Shown here in pieces: positions 51,338-60,041 of a stretch of 64,000 bases of DNA; within the stretch, counting starts at the first letter, position 1, and every line of letters starts with the position of its first letter. The stretch spans positions 4,402,001 through 4,466,000 of the forward strand of contig NZ_JACHMX010000001.1 in the NCBI RefSeq assembly GCF_014205155.1, read 5' to 3'. Source of the stretch: Amycolatopsis umgeniensis (GTDB lineage Bacteria > Actinomycetota > Actinomycetes > Mycobacteriales > Pseudonocardiaceae). The notes under the pieces are model-generated. The model was not told the DNA's origin. It saw nothing but the letters and a program-made list of their open reading frames with translations, and made no database searches. Both the position numbers and the translations under genes were made by a program.

Positions 51338-53647
51338 TTGGAAAGAGAGCCGGGTGTACCGCCCGAGCGTGCAGGCCGTCCCCGGCGCGAAGGTACTCCG
51401 CCGCCGCCCCGTCGCACCGACGGCCCGGCACGCCGTCCTGAGCGTTCAGGGCGTCCTGAACGGCCTGAACGCGCGGAGCGCCGTCAGCCGCCCCCGCAGC
51501 AGCCCCCGCCCGAACGCGGCGAGCGCCCGCGGCGGGCGGCACCGCCGCCTCCTCCGCAGCCGGTGGACGGCCGCCGCCAGCGGACCGCGGGCCGCCCCGA
51601 CGACGAGACGAGGCGGCTGAGGCCGCCGCAGAATCCGCCGCCCAACCAGGCGCCGCCACGGCAGGGTCCGTCGCCGACGCCGCCTCCGCCGACCCGTCGG
51701 CAGCAGGTCCCGCCCCCGCCGGGCCAGCAGCTGCCGCAGCCGTCCCAGAATCCGCCGCCGCGCCGTCCGCCTGCACCGCAGGCGCTCAACCAGACGCCAC
51801 CCCCGCCGCATCGCGGGCGCCGTCAGCCGCCACCGGTCCGCCCGTGGCAGGTCGACCGGCGCGACGAACCCGACGCGACGCGGTTCATCCCGCGCACCCC
51901 CGGCGTCCCGATGGGATCGCGCTGGCCGGTCGCCGACCCCGACGTCCTCCGCCCGTACGACCAGCTCGCCACGCAGGTCATGCCCGCGATCAAGGACGCG
52001 CCGCTGGTCAAACCGCGGCCGGGGGAGACAGGCGAACAAGACGTCGCCGCCCCGGCGAAGGCGCCATCGATCGCGAAGTCCAGCGGCCGGATGGCGATCG
52101 CCTCGCTGATCAGCCGGATCACCGGCTTCGCGTGGAAGCTGCTGCTGGTCGCGGCCATCGGCGCCAAGGTGGAGAACGACTCGTTCAACGTCGCCAACAC
52201 GATGCCGAACATCATCTTCGAACTGCTGATGGGCGGCGTGCTGTCCAGTCTCGTGGTCCCGCTGCTCGTGCGGTCTCAGGACGACAAGGACGGCGGTGAG
52301 GCCTACACCCAGCGGCTGGTCACGGTGGCGGGCACGCTGCTCGTCATCGGGACGGCGATCGCGGTCTTCGCCGCGCCGCTGATCACCAAGCTCTACGTCG
52401 ACGACAAAGGGCAGGCGAACCCCGACCTGGTCACCGCCTTCGCGTACCTGCTGCTGCCGCAGATCTTCTTCTACGGCGTGTTCGCCCTGCTCTCGGCGAT
52501 CCTGAACGCGAAGCACATCTTCGGCCCGACGGCCTGGGCGCCGGTGATCAACAACCTGGTCGTCATCTTCACGATCCTCGTGGTGTGGATCATGCCGGGC
52601 GACATCTCGACCAATCCGGTGTCGATCACCGACCCGAAGGTGCTGACGCTGGGCCTCGGCGTGACCGCGGGCATCGTGGCGCAGTCGATCCTGCTGATCC
52701 CGCCGCTGCTGCGGTCGGGGTTCAAGTTCAAGTGGCGCTGGGGCATCGACAAGCGCATGAAGGAGTTCGGCGGGCTCGCGCTGTGGACCGTCGGCTACGT
52801 CGCCGTCAGCCAGGTCGGCTACACGATCACGACCCGAGTGCTGACCAGCGGTTCGCAAGGCGGTGTGACCGCGTACAGCAACGCGTGGCTGCTGTTCCAG
52901 CTGCCGTACGGCGTCATCGGCGTTTCGCTGCTGACCGCGATCATGCCGAGGATGAGCCGCGCGGCCGCGGACGGCGATCACAAGAAGCTGATCGGCGACC
53001 TCTCGTACGCCTCCCGGATTTCGACGGTGACGCTCCTGCCGATTTCCGCGGTGATGACCGTTGTGGGCGGTTCGGTCGGTATCGCCCTGTTCACCTTGGG
53101 CAAGGGCAAGATCGAGGACGCGACGCGACTGGGCGAGGCGCTGGCGATCAGCGCCTTCGCGCTGCTGCCGTACGCGCTGGTCATGCTCCAGATGCGGGTG
53201 TTCTACGCGATGAAGGACGCGCGGACGCCGGTGCTGATCATGATCGTGATGACCGTGGTCAAGGTGCCGCTGCTGTACCTGTGCCCCGCGCTGCTCTCGC
53301 CGGACAACATCGTGCTCGGCGTGATGATGGTCAACGGCCTCACGTTCGTCGTCGGCGCGATCCTCGGCCAGGTTTGGCTGTGGGTGACACTCGGAAATCT
53401 CCGGAGCAAGCGGATTCTCGGGGTGATCCTCTTCACGGTCGTCGCGAGTGTGCTCGGGGTCGGCGCGGCCTGGCTCGCCGGGCAGATCGTCCCTGACTCG
53501 TTCGGGCCTACTTTCCATGCCTGGGTGAAACTTCTCCTGCAGACGATGGTCGGCATCGTGGTGTCGTTCGGCGTGCTCATGGCCTTGAAGGTGGAGGAAT
53601 TGAAGCCCGCCACGGCGAGGATCACCCGGTTGATCAAGCGCGGATAA
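51338..53647 (+). CDS. murJ: Lipid II flippase MurJ with long Pro-rich N-terminal extension
   Basis: MurJ moves lipid II across the membrane for peptidoglycan synthesis. This 769-residue form begins with about 240 residues of Pro/Arg/Gln-rich, probably disordered cytoplasmic sequence. The MviN/MATE-like core follows: GRMAIASLISRITGFAWKLLLVAAIG, NTMPNIIFELLMGGVLSSLVVPLLV and about 14 helices. It lacks the fused pseudokinase and ectodomain of mycobacterial MviN; these are encoded by the next gene. The TTG at 51338 is taken as start, since no ATG or GTG precedes the Pro-rich region in frame. The exact start is uncertain. Confidence 0.92.
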   Translation: MEREPGVPPERAGRPRREGTPPPPRRTDGPARRPERSGRPERPERAERRQPPPQQPPPERGERPRRAAPPPPPQPVDGRRQRTAGRPDDETRRLRPPQNPPPNQAPPRQGPSPTPPPPTRRQQVPPPPGQQLPQPSQNPPPRRPPAPQALNQTPPPPHRGRRQPPPVRPWQVDRRDEPDATRFIPRTPGVPMGSRWPVADPDVLRPYDQLATQVMPAIKDAPLVKPRPGETGEQDVAAPAKAPSIAKSSGRMAIASLISRITGFAWKLLLVAAIGAKVENDSFNVANTMPNIIFELLMGGVLSSLVVPLLVRSQDDKDGGEAYTQRLVTVAGTLLVIGTAIAVFAAPLITKLYVDDKGQANPDLVTAFAYLLLPQIFFYGVFALLSAILNAKHIFGPTAWAPVINNLVVIFTILVVWIMPGDISTNPVSITDPKVLTLGLGVTAGIVAQSILLIPPLLRSGFKFKWRWGIDKRMKEFGGLALWTVGYVAVSQVGYTITTRVLTSGSQGGVTAYSNAWLLFQLPYGVIGVSLLTAIMPRMSRAAADGDHKKLIGDLSYASRISTVTLLPISAVMTVVGGSVGIALFTLGKGKIEDATRLGEALAISAFALLPYALVMLQMRVFYAMKDARTPVLIMIVMTVVKVPLLYLCPALLSPDNIVLGVMMVNGLTFVVGAILGQVWLWVTLGNLRSKRILGVILFTVVASVLGVGAAWLAGQIVPDSFGPTFHAWVKLLLQTMVGIVVSFGVLMALKVEELKPATARITRLIKRG

Positions 53648-53725
53648 CGATTCACGCACGGATGGCCCGCGTTCACGCGTCGTATTCTGGGTACCCTCGG
53701 GGCGGGAGCTACGCGGGAGAGTGCG

Positions 53726-55327
53726 GTGGATACGAGACGGAGCGAACAGGCAGGGGAGGCGAGCCAGGTGGGCATCCGGGCCCAAGGCGGGTCGCTGGCC
53801 CCTGGCCGGGTCGTCGGTGACGGCCGGTATCGCCTGCTCGCACAGTTCGGGGTGGACGAACGAGCCGCCGCGCATCTTTGGCGCGCGCGCGACGGCCAGC
53901 TGAAGCGTGATGTCGCGCTGACGCTGCTGGTCGGCGACCCGGCGGACGCGGAGGCCGCGAGGCTCGCGCGCCGGACCTTGGAGCGTGCGGCGCACGCCTC
54001 GAAGTTCGGCCACGGCGGGGTCGCTCGCGTCCTCGACGTGCTGAGCCTCGGCAGCGGCGTCACCTCGAGCGAAGGTCTGCTCGGTGTCGTCGTGGCGGAA
54101 TGGACCAAGGGCAGCGACCTGGTCGACCTGGTGTCGCAGCGGCCGGTGGCGCCTGCCGCGGCGGCCAGGATGGTGCAGGCGCTGGCGGAAGCCGTCGACC
54201 ACGCGCACCAGAACGGTCTCGTCCTCGGGCTCGACCATCCGCAGCGCCTGCGGCTCACCCCGGACGGCGCGCTGAAGCTCGCCTTCCCGGGCCCGTTGCC
54301 CGAAGCGACCCTTCGCGACGACGTCAAGGCGCTCGGCGCTGTCCTGTACCTGCTGCTGACCGGCCGCTGGGCCCTGCCCGGCGGACCGGCCGCGATCCCG
54401 GCGGCGCCGCACGCGCCGACCGGACGCGTCATCCCGCCGCGATCACTGGTCCCGACGGTGCCGGTCGAACTTTCGTCGCTCGCCGTCCGCACCATCGAGG
54501 ACGGCGGCCACGGCGGTATCCGTACCAGCGCGGCCATCCTGCGCGTGCTGGACCAGGCCGCCGAGGCCGAGGAACGCACCCAGCTCATCAAGGCCGTCGG
54601 CGAGGAAGAAGCGGTGGCCGAACCGGACGGCACGGTCTGGACGACGAAGAAGCCGGTCAAGGACGTCGCGCGGCGCAAGAAGCTGGCGTTCGGCGTGACC
54701 GTGCTGGTCGTCGCGACCGTGGTCATCCTCGCCTGGGGCGGGATGATGATGATCAACCTGTTCCAGGGGGAATCGAAGTCCAGCGGCCCGAACATGAACG
54801 TCGCCGCGCCGTCGTCTTCGCAGGCTCCGCCGCCGTCGGGCGAGCAGCCGCCGCCCACCCAGCAACCGCCGGCGCCCGCCTTGGGTGCCGCGGTGAAGCC
54901 GTCGGCGGTCGCCGTGTTCAACCCGGGCAGCAAGGGCGACAGCCCCGGTCGCGCCAAGAACGCGACTGACGGCGAAGCGGGCACCTCCTGGAAGACCGAC
55001 GAGTACGACAAGCAGTTCCCGGTGCTCAAGGACGGTGTCGGGCTGGTCGTGACCTTCAAGGACCCGATCAACCTCAGCCAGATCAAGATCGACGCGGGAA
55101 GCCCCGGCTCGAAGGTCGAGATCCGCTCCGCCGACAAGAAGAACCCGAAGCTCGACGAGACGAAGGTCGTCGGCGGCGGGGACCTCGCGGCGGGTGAATC
55201 GACCATCGCTCTGCAGCAGCCTCAGCAGGGTCAGTACTTCATCATCTGGATCACTCAGCTGGGTGAAGACGAGGACGGCAAGTTCGTCACCGAACTCAAG
55301 GAGCTGACCTTCCTGCCTGCGGGGTGA
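53726..55327 (+). CDS. Pseudokinase-TM-ectodomain protein (MurJ partner)
   Basis: The 533-residue product has an N-terminal kinase-like domain (residues 25-280), one transmembrane helix near 325-345 and a Pro-rich linker leading to a discoidin-like beta domain. Catalytic kinase residues are missing: the VAIK lysine position is Thr in DVALTLLV, the HRD loop reads LGLDHPQRL and DFG reads FPG. In mycobacteria the equivalent domain is fused to MviN and, when phosphorylated by PknB, recruits FhaA to control peptidoglycan synthesis. Here the parts are separate genes 78 bp apart, so the partnership is inferred from synteny. GTG start at 53726 follows GGGAGAG. Confidence 0.88.
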   Translation: MDTRRSEQAGEASQVGIRAQGGSLAPGRVVGDGRYRLLAQFGVDERAAAHLWRARDGQLKRDVALTLLVGDPADAEAARLARRTLERAAHASKFGHGGVARVLDVLSLGSGVTSSEGLLGVVVAEWTKGSDLVDLVSQRPVAPAAAARMVQALAEAVDHAHQNGLVLGLDHPQRLRLTPDGALKLAFPGPLPEATLRDDVKALGAVLYLLLTGRWALPGGPAAIPAAPHAPTGRVIPPRSLVPTVPVELSSLAVRTIEDGGHGGIRTSAAILRVLDQAAEAEERTQLIKAVGEEEAVAEPDGTVWTTKKPVKDVARRKKLAFGVTVLVVATVVILAWGGMMMINLFQGESKSSGPNMNVAAPSSSQAPPPSGEQPPPTQQPPAPALGAAVKPSAVAVFNPGSKGDSPGRAKNATDGEAGTSWKTDEYDKQFPVLKDGVGLVVTFKDPINLSQIKIDAGSPGSKVEIRSADKKNPKLDETKVVGGGDLAAGESTIALQQPQQGQYFIIWITQLGEDEDGKFVTELKELTFLPAG

Positions 55328-55358
55328 CGTAAATCAAGGGGTCAGTAGGCTCTCCCGG

Positions 55359-56018
55359 GTGACAGCTGCAGCTCCCACGGACGCGGATCTCATAGCGGCG
55401 CATGCCGCTGGAGACCCGCACGCGTTCAGTGAACTGGTCCAGCGACATCGAGACCGCATGTGGGCGGTGGCCCTGCGCACCGTGCGGGATCCGGAAGAAG
55501 CCGCGGACGCCCTGCAGGACGCCTTCATCTCCGCGTTCCGCGCAGCGGGCAACTTCAGAGCAGAATCGCAGGTCACGACGTGGTTGCACCGCATCGTCGT
55601 GAACGCGTGCCTCGACCGGATCCGGCGAGGCAAGGCCAGACCGACCGTTCCGCTGCCGGAAACCGGGCAGTTCAACGAGCCCGCCTCGCCGCGTGACTCC
55701 ATGTCCGAACGCGAGACGAGCCTCGTGGTCAAGGAAGCCCTCGATCAGCTTCCCGAAGAGCAACGTGCCCCGATCGTGTTGGTCGACGTCGAGGGATACT
55801 CCGTCGCCGAGACGGCGAAAATGCTCGGTATCGCCGAGGGCACGGTCAAGAGCAGGTGTGCTCGGGGTCGCGGAAAGCTCGCGAAGGTTCTCGGACATCT
55901 GCGGAACCCCGATGCGATTGCGAACGTCCCAACTCACGAAAGCAAACGTGTTCGCGCTACCCCGGAACGGGGTGCCAGGCGTCCTCAGGGCACGCCGGGT
56001 GACGGGGAGGGACGATGA
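55359..56018 (+). CDS. sigM: ECF RNA polymerase sigma factor SigM
   Basis: The 219-residue ECF sigma factor shows region 2 (FSELVQRHRDRMWAVALRTVRDPEEAADALQDAFISAFR, about residues 23-61) and region 4 (LPEEQRAPIVLVDVEGYSVAETAKMLGIAEGTVKSR, about 131-166). Position between the murJ block and trxB matches sigM of mycobacteria, where it controls ESX and surface-lipid genes. The start codon is a GTG at 55359 with little Shine-Dalgarno sequence. It overlaps the anti-sigma gene by ATGA. Confidence 0.93.
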   Translation: MTAAAPTDADLIAAHAAGDPHAFSELVQRHRDRMWAVALRTVRDPEEAADALQDAFISAFRAAGNFRAESQVTTWLHRIVVNACLDRIRRGKARPTVPLPETGQFNEPASPRDSMSERETSLVVKEALDQLPEEQRAPIVLVDVEGYSVAETAKMLGIAEGTVKSRCARGRGKLAKVLGHLRNPDAIANVPTHESKRVRATPERGARRPQGTPGDGEGR

Positions 56019-56809
56019 CAGACGAGAGCAGGGGGATCGGTGGGACCGTCGGTCCGCCGTGGTCTGTCGATGTGCTCGCCGACCTGCACGCAGGTGTGCT
56101 GGACGAGCGAGAGGCGGCCGAACTCTGGCCGTTGGTGAACGCCGACCCCGAAGCACTGGCGATCATCGAAGCACTTGAAGCGACCACGGCCGATCTCGCG
56201 GAACTCGCGAACGAGCCTGTCGCACCCATGCCCGCGGAGTTCGCGGCACGGATCGACGCGGCGCTGGCCGCCGAGATGCAGGCCCGTCAGGCGTCGCCTG
56301 CGTTTCAAGGCGCATCTGAAGGGCAGCAGGCGCAGGTCGCCCCGGTGGTGGACCTCGCGGCCGCACGGCGGCGGCGGAACAAGCGGATCGGCTGGGGCGC
56401 GGGGATAGCGACCGTGGCCGCGGCGGCCATCGCCGCCGTCGCGATCGTCGTACCCACCACGCAGCAGTCGACGCCGGGCGGCGTGGCGCAGCCCCCGCCC
56501 GCACCCACCGGCCCTTCGGTCGGCGGAGACGGCGGCGGCGCGGAGGCGCTCCTCGGCAAGGCGATCGGCGTCCGCGACTTCGGTTCGCTGAAGACCGAGG
56601 AGAAGCTGGACGCCTGTGTCGAGGCCGCCGGACTGGACCCCGACGTGCGGCCGGAAGGCATCCGGCCGGTGAACGTCGCGGGTAAGGACGGTGTGATGGT
56701 GATCTACACCACAGGCAAGCTCGCCCAGTTCCGCATCGTCGCCTTCGGTGCCGACTGCGGCCCGGGCAAACCGGCGGTCCTCTTCGACAAGATCATCGGA
56801 CAGAAGTAG
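56015..56809 (+). CDS. rsmA: Anti-sigma-M factor
   Basis: The 264-residue protein has a cytoplasmic N-terminal region (about residues 1-115) that would bind SigM, with VLADLHAGVLDEREAAELWPLV resembling the anti-sigma domain. One transmembrane helix follows (residues 126-147, after RRRRNKR), then a Pro/Gly-rich linker and an external domain of about 80 residues with two Cys. No zinc-binding HxxxCxxC motif is seen, so it is not a ZAS-type redox sensor. It overlaps sigM by ATGA. Confidence 0.88.
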   Translation: MTDESRGIGGTVGPPWSVDVLADLHAGVLDEREAAELWPLVNADPEALAIIEALEATTADLAELANEPVAPMPAEFAARIDAALAAEMQARQASPAFQGASEGQQAQVAPVVDLAAARRRRNKRIGWGAGIATVAAAAIAAVAIVVPTTQQSTPGGVAQPPPAPTGPSVGGDGGGAEALLGKAIGVRDFGSLKTEEKLDACVEAAGLDPDVRPEGIRPVNVAGKDGVMVIYTTGKLAQFRIVAFGADCGPGKPAVLFDKIIGQK

Positions 56810-56817
56810 CAGTCAGA

Positions 56818-56875
56818 GGCGATAGCAAAGGTCCCTTGCTCTCCTCGGCGGGAGCAAGGGACCTTTGCTATCGCC
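56818..56875. terminator. Perfect 24-bp hairpin after the anti-sigma gene (dispersed repeat)
   Basis: Bases 56818-56841 and 56852-56875 form a perfect 24-bp stem (GGCGATAGCAAAGGTCCC-type arm) with a 10-nt loop, nine bases after the rsmA stop. There is no clear T-run, but the stem is strong enough to end or protect the transcript. Arm copies occur at 11816-11837 and, with changes, at 41636-41663, so it is a dispersed repetitive element rather than a one-off terminator. Confidence 0.7.
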
Positions 56876-56909
56876 GTCGCAAGGCCGGAGAAGTAGCGCC
56901 GGTCACCCC

Positions 56910-56936
56910 GGGAACACCGGCCCTTACGATCGTGTT
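56910..56936 (+). promoter_or_regulatory. SigR/SigH-type promoter of trxBA
   Basis: GGGAAC-N18-GTT fits the thiol-oxidative-stress sigma factor consensus (GGAAY-N18/19-GTT; SigR in streptomycetes, SigH in mycobacteria). It lies 38 bp upstream of the trxB start codon, and trxBA is a known member of these regulons. The match is seen; the regulator gene is outside the window. Confidence 0.65.
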
Positions 56937-56974
56937 GAGCCTGGTGAACAGGTCACTACGAGCGGAGGTCACGG

Positions 56975-57970
56975 GTGGCTGCCGAGGAGATCAGGAACCT
57001 GATCGTTGTTGGGTCGGGTCCTGCGGGGTACACCGCCGCTGTCTACGCGGCACGAGCGCAGCTCGAACCGTTGGTGTTCGAGGGCACTCAGTTCGGCGGT
57101 GCGTTGATGACGACGACGGAGGTCGAGAACTTCCCCGGCTTCCGCGAAGGCATCCAGGGTCCCGACCTCATGGAAGAGATGCGCGAGCAGGCCAAGCGTT
57201 TCGGCGCCGACCTGCGCCAGGAGGACGTCGAGTCCGTCGAGCTGACCGGAGACGTCAAGTACGTCTTCGCGAACGGCAAGCGCTACGCGGCCCGTGCGGT
57301 CGTGCTCTCGATGGGCGCCGCGGCCCGCTATCTGAACGTCCCCGGTGAGCAGGAATTGCTCGGCCGCGGCGTTTCGGCCTGTGCCACCTGCGACGGCTTC
57401 TTCTTCCGCGACCACGACATCGTGGTCGCCGGCGGCGGCGACTCCGCGATGGAGGAGGCGACCTTCCTGACGAAGTTCGCCAAGTCCGTCACGATCGTCC
57501 ACCGTCGCGAGGAGTTCCGCGCCTCCCGGATCATGCTGGACAGGGCCCGCGAGAACGAGAAGATCAAGTGGGCGCTCAACAAGCAGATCACCGGTGTCGA
57601 GGGTGAGGGCAAGGTCGAGGGCCTGAAGCTCAAGGACACGGTGACCGGCGAGGAGTCCCAGCTGGACGTGACCGGGTTCTTCGTCGCCATCGGTCACGAC
57701 CCGCGCAGCGAACTGGTGCGTGGTCAGGTGGACCTCGACGAGGACGGTTACGTGCTCACCCAGGGCCGGACGTCGTACACGAACCTTCCCGGTGTCTTCG
57801 CGGCCGGCGACCTGGTCGACCGCACTTACCGGCAGGCGATCACCGCCGCGGGTTCGGGCTGCGCCGCGGCGATCGACGCGGAACGATGGCTGGCGGAGCA
57901 CGCCGGTGTCGAGACCGCTCAGGAATCCCCTGAGCTGGTCGGCGGCGGCTACGGCGCCACCACCAACTGA
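56975..57970 (+). CDS. trxB: Thioredoxin-disulfide reductase
   Basis: TrxB passes electrons from NADPH via FAD to thioredoxin. The 331-residue flavoprotein has the FAD motif [17 protein letters not shown] (about residues 11-27), the redox-active CATC at 136-139, the NADPH motif [11 protein letters not shown], and [23 protein letters not shown] near the C-terminus. GTG start at 56975 follows GGAGG. It lies 38 bp before trxA and behind a SigR/SigH-type promoter. Confidence 0.97.
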   Translation: MAAEEIRNLIVVGSGPAGYTAAVYAARAQLEPLVFEGTQFGGALMTTTEVENFPGFREGIQGPDLMEEMREQAKRFGADLRQEDVESVELTGDVKYVFANGKRYAARAVVLSMGAAARYLNVPGEQELLGRGVSACATCDGFFFRDHDIVVAGGGDSAMEEATFLTKFAKSVTIVHRREEFRASRIMLDRARENEKIKWALNKQITGVEGEGKVEGLKLKDTVTGEESQLDVTGFFVAIGHDPRSELVRGQVDLDEDGYVLTQGRTSYTNLPGVFAAGDLVDRTYRQAITAAGSGCAAAIDAERWLAEHAGVETAQESPELVGGGYGATTN

Positions 57971-58008
57971 CTTTCACAGCACCCGTTCATCCCCCAGGAG
58001 GAGACACC

Positions 58009-58332
58009 ATGGCCAACACCGTGACGGTGACCGACAAGACCTTCGTCGACGACGTGCTGACGAGCGAGAAGCCCGTGCTGGTCGACTTCTGGGCGACGTG
58101 GTGCGGTCCGTGCAAGATGGTCGCCCCGGTGCTCGAGGAGATCGCGGCGGAAAACGGCGAGAAGCTGACCATCGCGAAGCTCGACATCGACGCCAACCCG
58201 AACACTGCGCGTGACTACCAGGTGATGTCGATCCCGACGCTGATCCTGTTCCAGGGCGGCAAGCCGGTGAAGCAGATCGTCGGCGCCAAGCCGAAGGCCG
58301 CGCTGCTGTCGGATCTCGCCGACGTCCTCTGA
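58009..58332 (+). CDS. trxA: Thioredoxin
   Basis: The 107-residue thioredoxin reduces protein disulfides in the cytoplasm. It has the active site WCGPC at residues 31-35 ([13 protein letters not shown]), the cis-proline in SIPTLILF and normal length. AGGAGGAG lies upstream of the ATG. Co-transcription with trxB is very likely, ending at the terminator at 58351-58382. Confidence 0.98.
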   Translation: MANTVTVTDKTFVDDVLTSEKPVLVDFWATWCGPCKMVAPVLEEIAAENGEKLTIAKLDIDANPNTARDYQVMSIPTLILFQGGKPVKQIVGAKPKAALLSDLADVL

Positions 58333-58350
58333 TCTCGCGTTTCACCAGCC

Positions 58351-58382
58351 GAAACCCGGGGCCTGCCCAGGCTCCGGGTTTC
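58351..58382 (+). terminator. Terminator after trxA
   Basis: The inverted repeat GAAACCCGG / CCGGGTTTC, extended inward by GCC/GGC with one bulge, forms a stem of about 12 bp. It is 18 bp past the trxA stop and is followed by TCGTCGTTCT, a modest T-rich tail. Confidence 0.75.
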
Positions 58383-58593
58383 GTCGTTCTCCCGGAGGGG
58401 TACATCTCACCGTCACGGGAACGTGATCAAGGCGCTCGGAAGGGTTCCCCGAACGGCGACTTGACGCACCGACCGGGCCTCCGCGCTCACCGAGAGTTCA
58501 CAGGGCACAATAGAGCACCGGGGTTCGCCCCGCAGGGTTTTCAAAGTCGTGCATCGAGCTCGATCGGTGCCCCAAAGGAAGAGCGAGGAGTGC

Positions 58594-59742
58594 ATGCGGG
58601 TACTCCGCCGCGGTGACGCCGGACCGGACGTCGCCGAGATCAGGTCCACGCTGGCGGCGATGGAGCTGCTCCCGCCGGTGACCGAATCCGGGGAGTACGA
58701 GGTCTTCGACACGGCGATGGAACATGCCGTGCGAGCGTTCCAGCAGGGCCGTGGGCTCATCACCGACGGTCTGGTGGGTCCGGCGACCTATCAAGCACTT
58801 CGTGGTGCGGGCTTCCATCTCGGCAGCCGCCCGCTGACCTACATGTTCTCCGCCCCCATGCAGGGCGACGACGTCTTCGCGCTCCAGGAGCGGCTGACCG
58901 AGCTCGGCTTCGACGCCGGCCGCCCGGACGGGCACTTCGGCGCCCAGACCGAGCGCGCGCTCAAGACCTTCCAGCGCGACATGCGCCTGGTCGCCGACGG
59001 TATGTGCGGTCCTGCCACCATCCGCGAGCTGCACCGGCTCTCCTCGCCGCGCGCCCGCGGCGGCCGCCCGGTCTTCCTGCGCGAGCAGGAGCAGGTGCGC
59101 CAGGCGGGCCCCCGGCTGCGCGGCAAGCGCATCGTGATCGACCCGGGTCACGGCGGCGAGGACCTCGGTGTCGTCGCGAGCGGTCTGCGTGAAGCGGACA
59201 TCGCCTGGGATCTGGCGCGACGGCTCGAAGGCCGGATGCAGGCCACGGGCATGGAGGCGCTGATCTCGCGCGGCCCGAACCAGAGCCCGAGCGAAGGTGA
59301 CCGCGCCAAGTTCGCGAACGAGGCGGGCGCCGACCTGTTCCTTTCGCTGCACAACGACAAGAACCCCTCGCCCAAGGCGCAGGGGGTCGCGAGCTTCCAC
59401 TTCGGCACCGGCAACGGCACGACGTCGACCGTCGGCGAACTGCTGGCGGGCTTCATCCAGCGCGAACTGGCCGCCCGCACCGGCATGCTCGACTGCCGCA
59501 CGCACTACAAGACCTGGGAGATCTTCACCCGCACCCGCTGCCCGGCCGTGCGGATCGAGATCGGCTACCTGACCAACCCGGAAGACAGCGCCAAACTGGC
59601 CGACCCGGCTTTCCGCGACGTCGTCGCCGAAGGCATCCTTGTCGCCGTGAAGCGCCTGTACCTCCTCGGCGAAGGGGACCAGCCGACAGGCACGTTCACC
59701 TTCGCGGACGTCCTGGCCCACGAACTCGCCAAAGCGGAGTAG
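58594..59742 (+). CDS. cwlM: CwlM-like amidase-fold protein (regulator of MurA)
   Basis: The 382-residue product has two peptidoglycan-binding-like domains (about residues 1-70 and 85-150: FDTAMEHAVRAFQQGRGL and FGAQTERALKTFQRDM) and an Amidase_3 domain (178-355). The zinc ligands expected for the fold are visible: His186, Glu200, His253 and Glu322. There is no signal peptide, as in mycobacterial CwlM (Rv3915), which works in the cytoplasm by activating MurA after PknB phosphorylation. The C-terminus has closely spaced threonines (T365, T367, T369 in PTGTFTF), like the phosphorylated tail of CwlM. Start at ATG 58594 after GAGGAG. Whether it cleaves peptidoglycan is open. Confidence 0.9.
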   Translation: MRVLRRGDAGPDVAEIRSTLAAMELLPPVTESGEYEVFDTAMEHAVRAFQQGRGLITDGLVGPATYQALRGAGFHLGSRPLTYMFSAPMQGDDVFALQERLTELGFDAGRPDGHFGAQTERALKTFQRDMRLVADGMCGPATIRELHRLSSPRARGGRPVFLREQEQVRQAGPRLRGKRIVIDPGHGGEDLGVVASGLREADIAWDLARRLEGRMQATGMEALISRGPNQSPSEGDRAKFANEAGADLFLSLHNDKNPSPKAQGVASFHFGTGNGTTSTVGELLAGFIQRELAARTGMLDCRTHYKTWEIFTRTRCPAVRIEIGYLTNPEDSAKLADPAFRDVVAEGILVAVKRLYLLGEGDQPTGTFTFADVLAHELAKAE

Positions 59743-59895
59743 CCAGTCCTCCACACCCGCACGCGGGCGCACATCCTCCTGCCGACACCCTCGGCACAAC
59801 CGGTTGTGTGCCCCCTCGCCCGACCACGCCACCCCTAGATCCACCCGGCGCGCAGCCCCCGCCCTTCCCGGGGGGCGTCCCCAGGTCCAGCCTAC

Positions 59896-59958
59896 CCATC
59901 CACAGATTTTCCACCGCTCCTATCAGCGATCTGTGGATAACTCGGCGGGTTACCCACA
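59896..59958. other. Cluster of DnaA-box-like sites
   Basis: Within 63 bp of the 299-bp gap after cwlM there is a perfect DnaA box (TGTGGATAA, the complement of TTATCCACA, at 59932-59940), a one-mismatch box in the opposite orientation (TTACCCACA, 59950-59958) and two weaker ones (59896-59904, 59907-59915). The main origin is expected at dnaA-dnaN outside the window, so this could be an accessory or titrating site, or chance. The remaining bases of 59743-60041 hold nothing else I can name. Confidence 0.55.
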
Positions 59959-60041
59959 GCTGTCCCCAAGGCGGGGGATGGCTGCTGCGCGCACCTGAAA
60001 ACTCTGCTAGAGCGGTGCGGTGAAGGGGTGGAACGCGAAGA

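Noticed and set aside
58395..58460. GGGAAC/GTTCCC inverted repeat upstream of cwlM as a SigR-type promoter or operator
   Set aside because: Spacing to a GTT element is wrong for SigR/SigH, and the 6-bp arms alone are too short to support a call.
59743..60041. The chromosomal origin oriC
   Set aside because: Only four box-like sites, no AT-rich unwinding element and no dnaA or dnaN next to it. A minor DnaA-binding site is the most that can be claimed.
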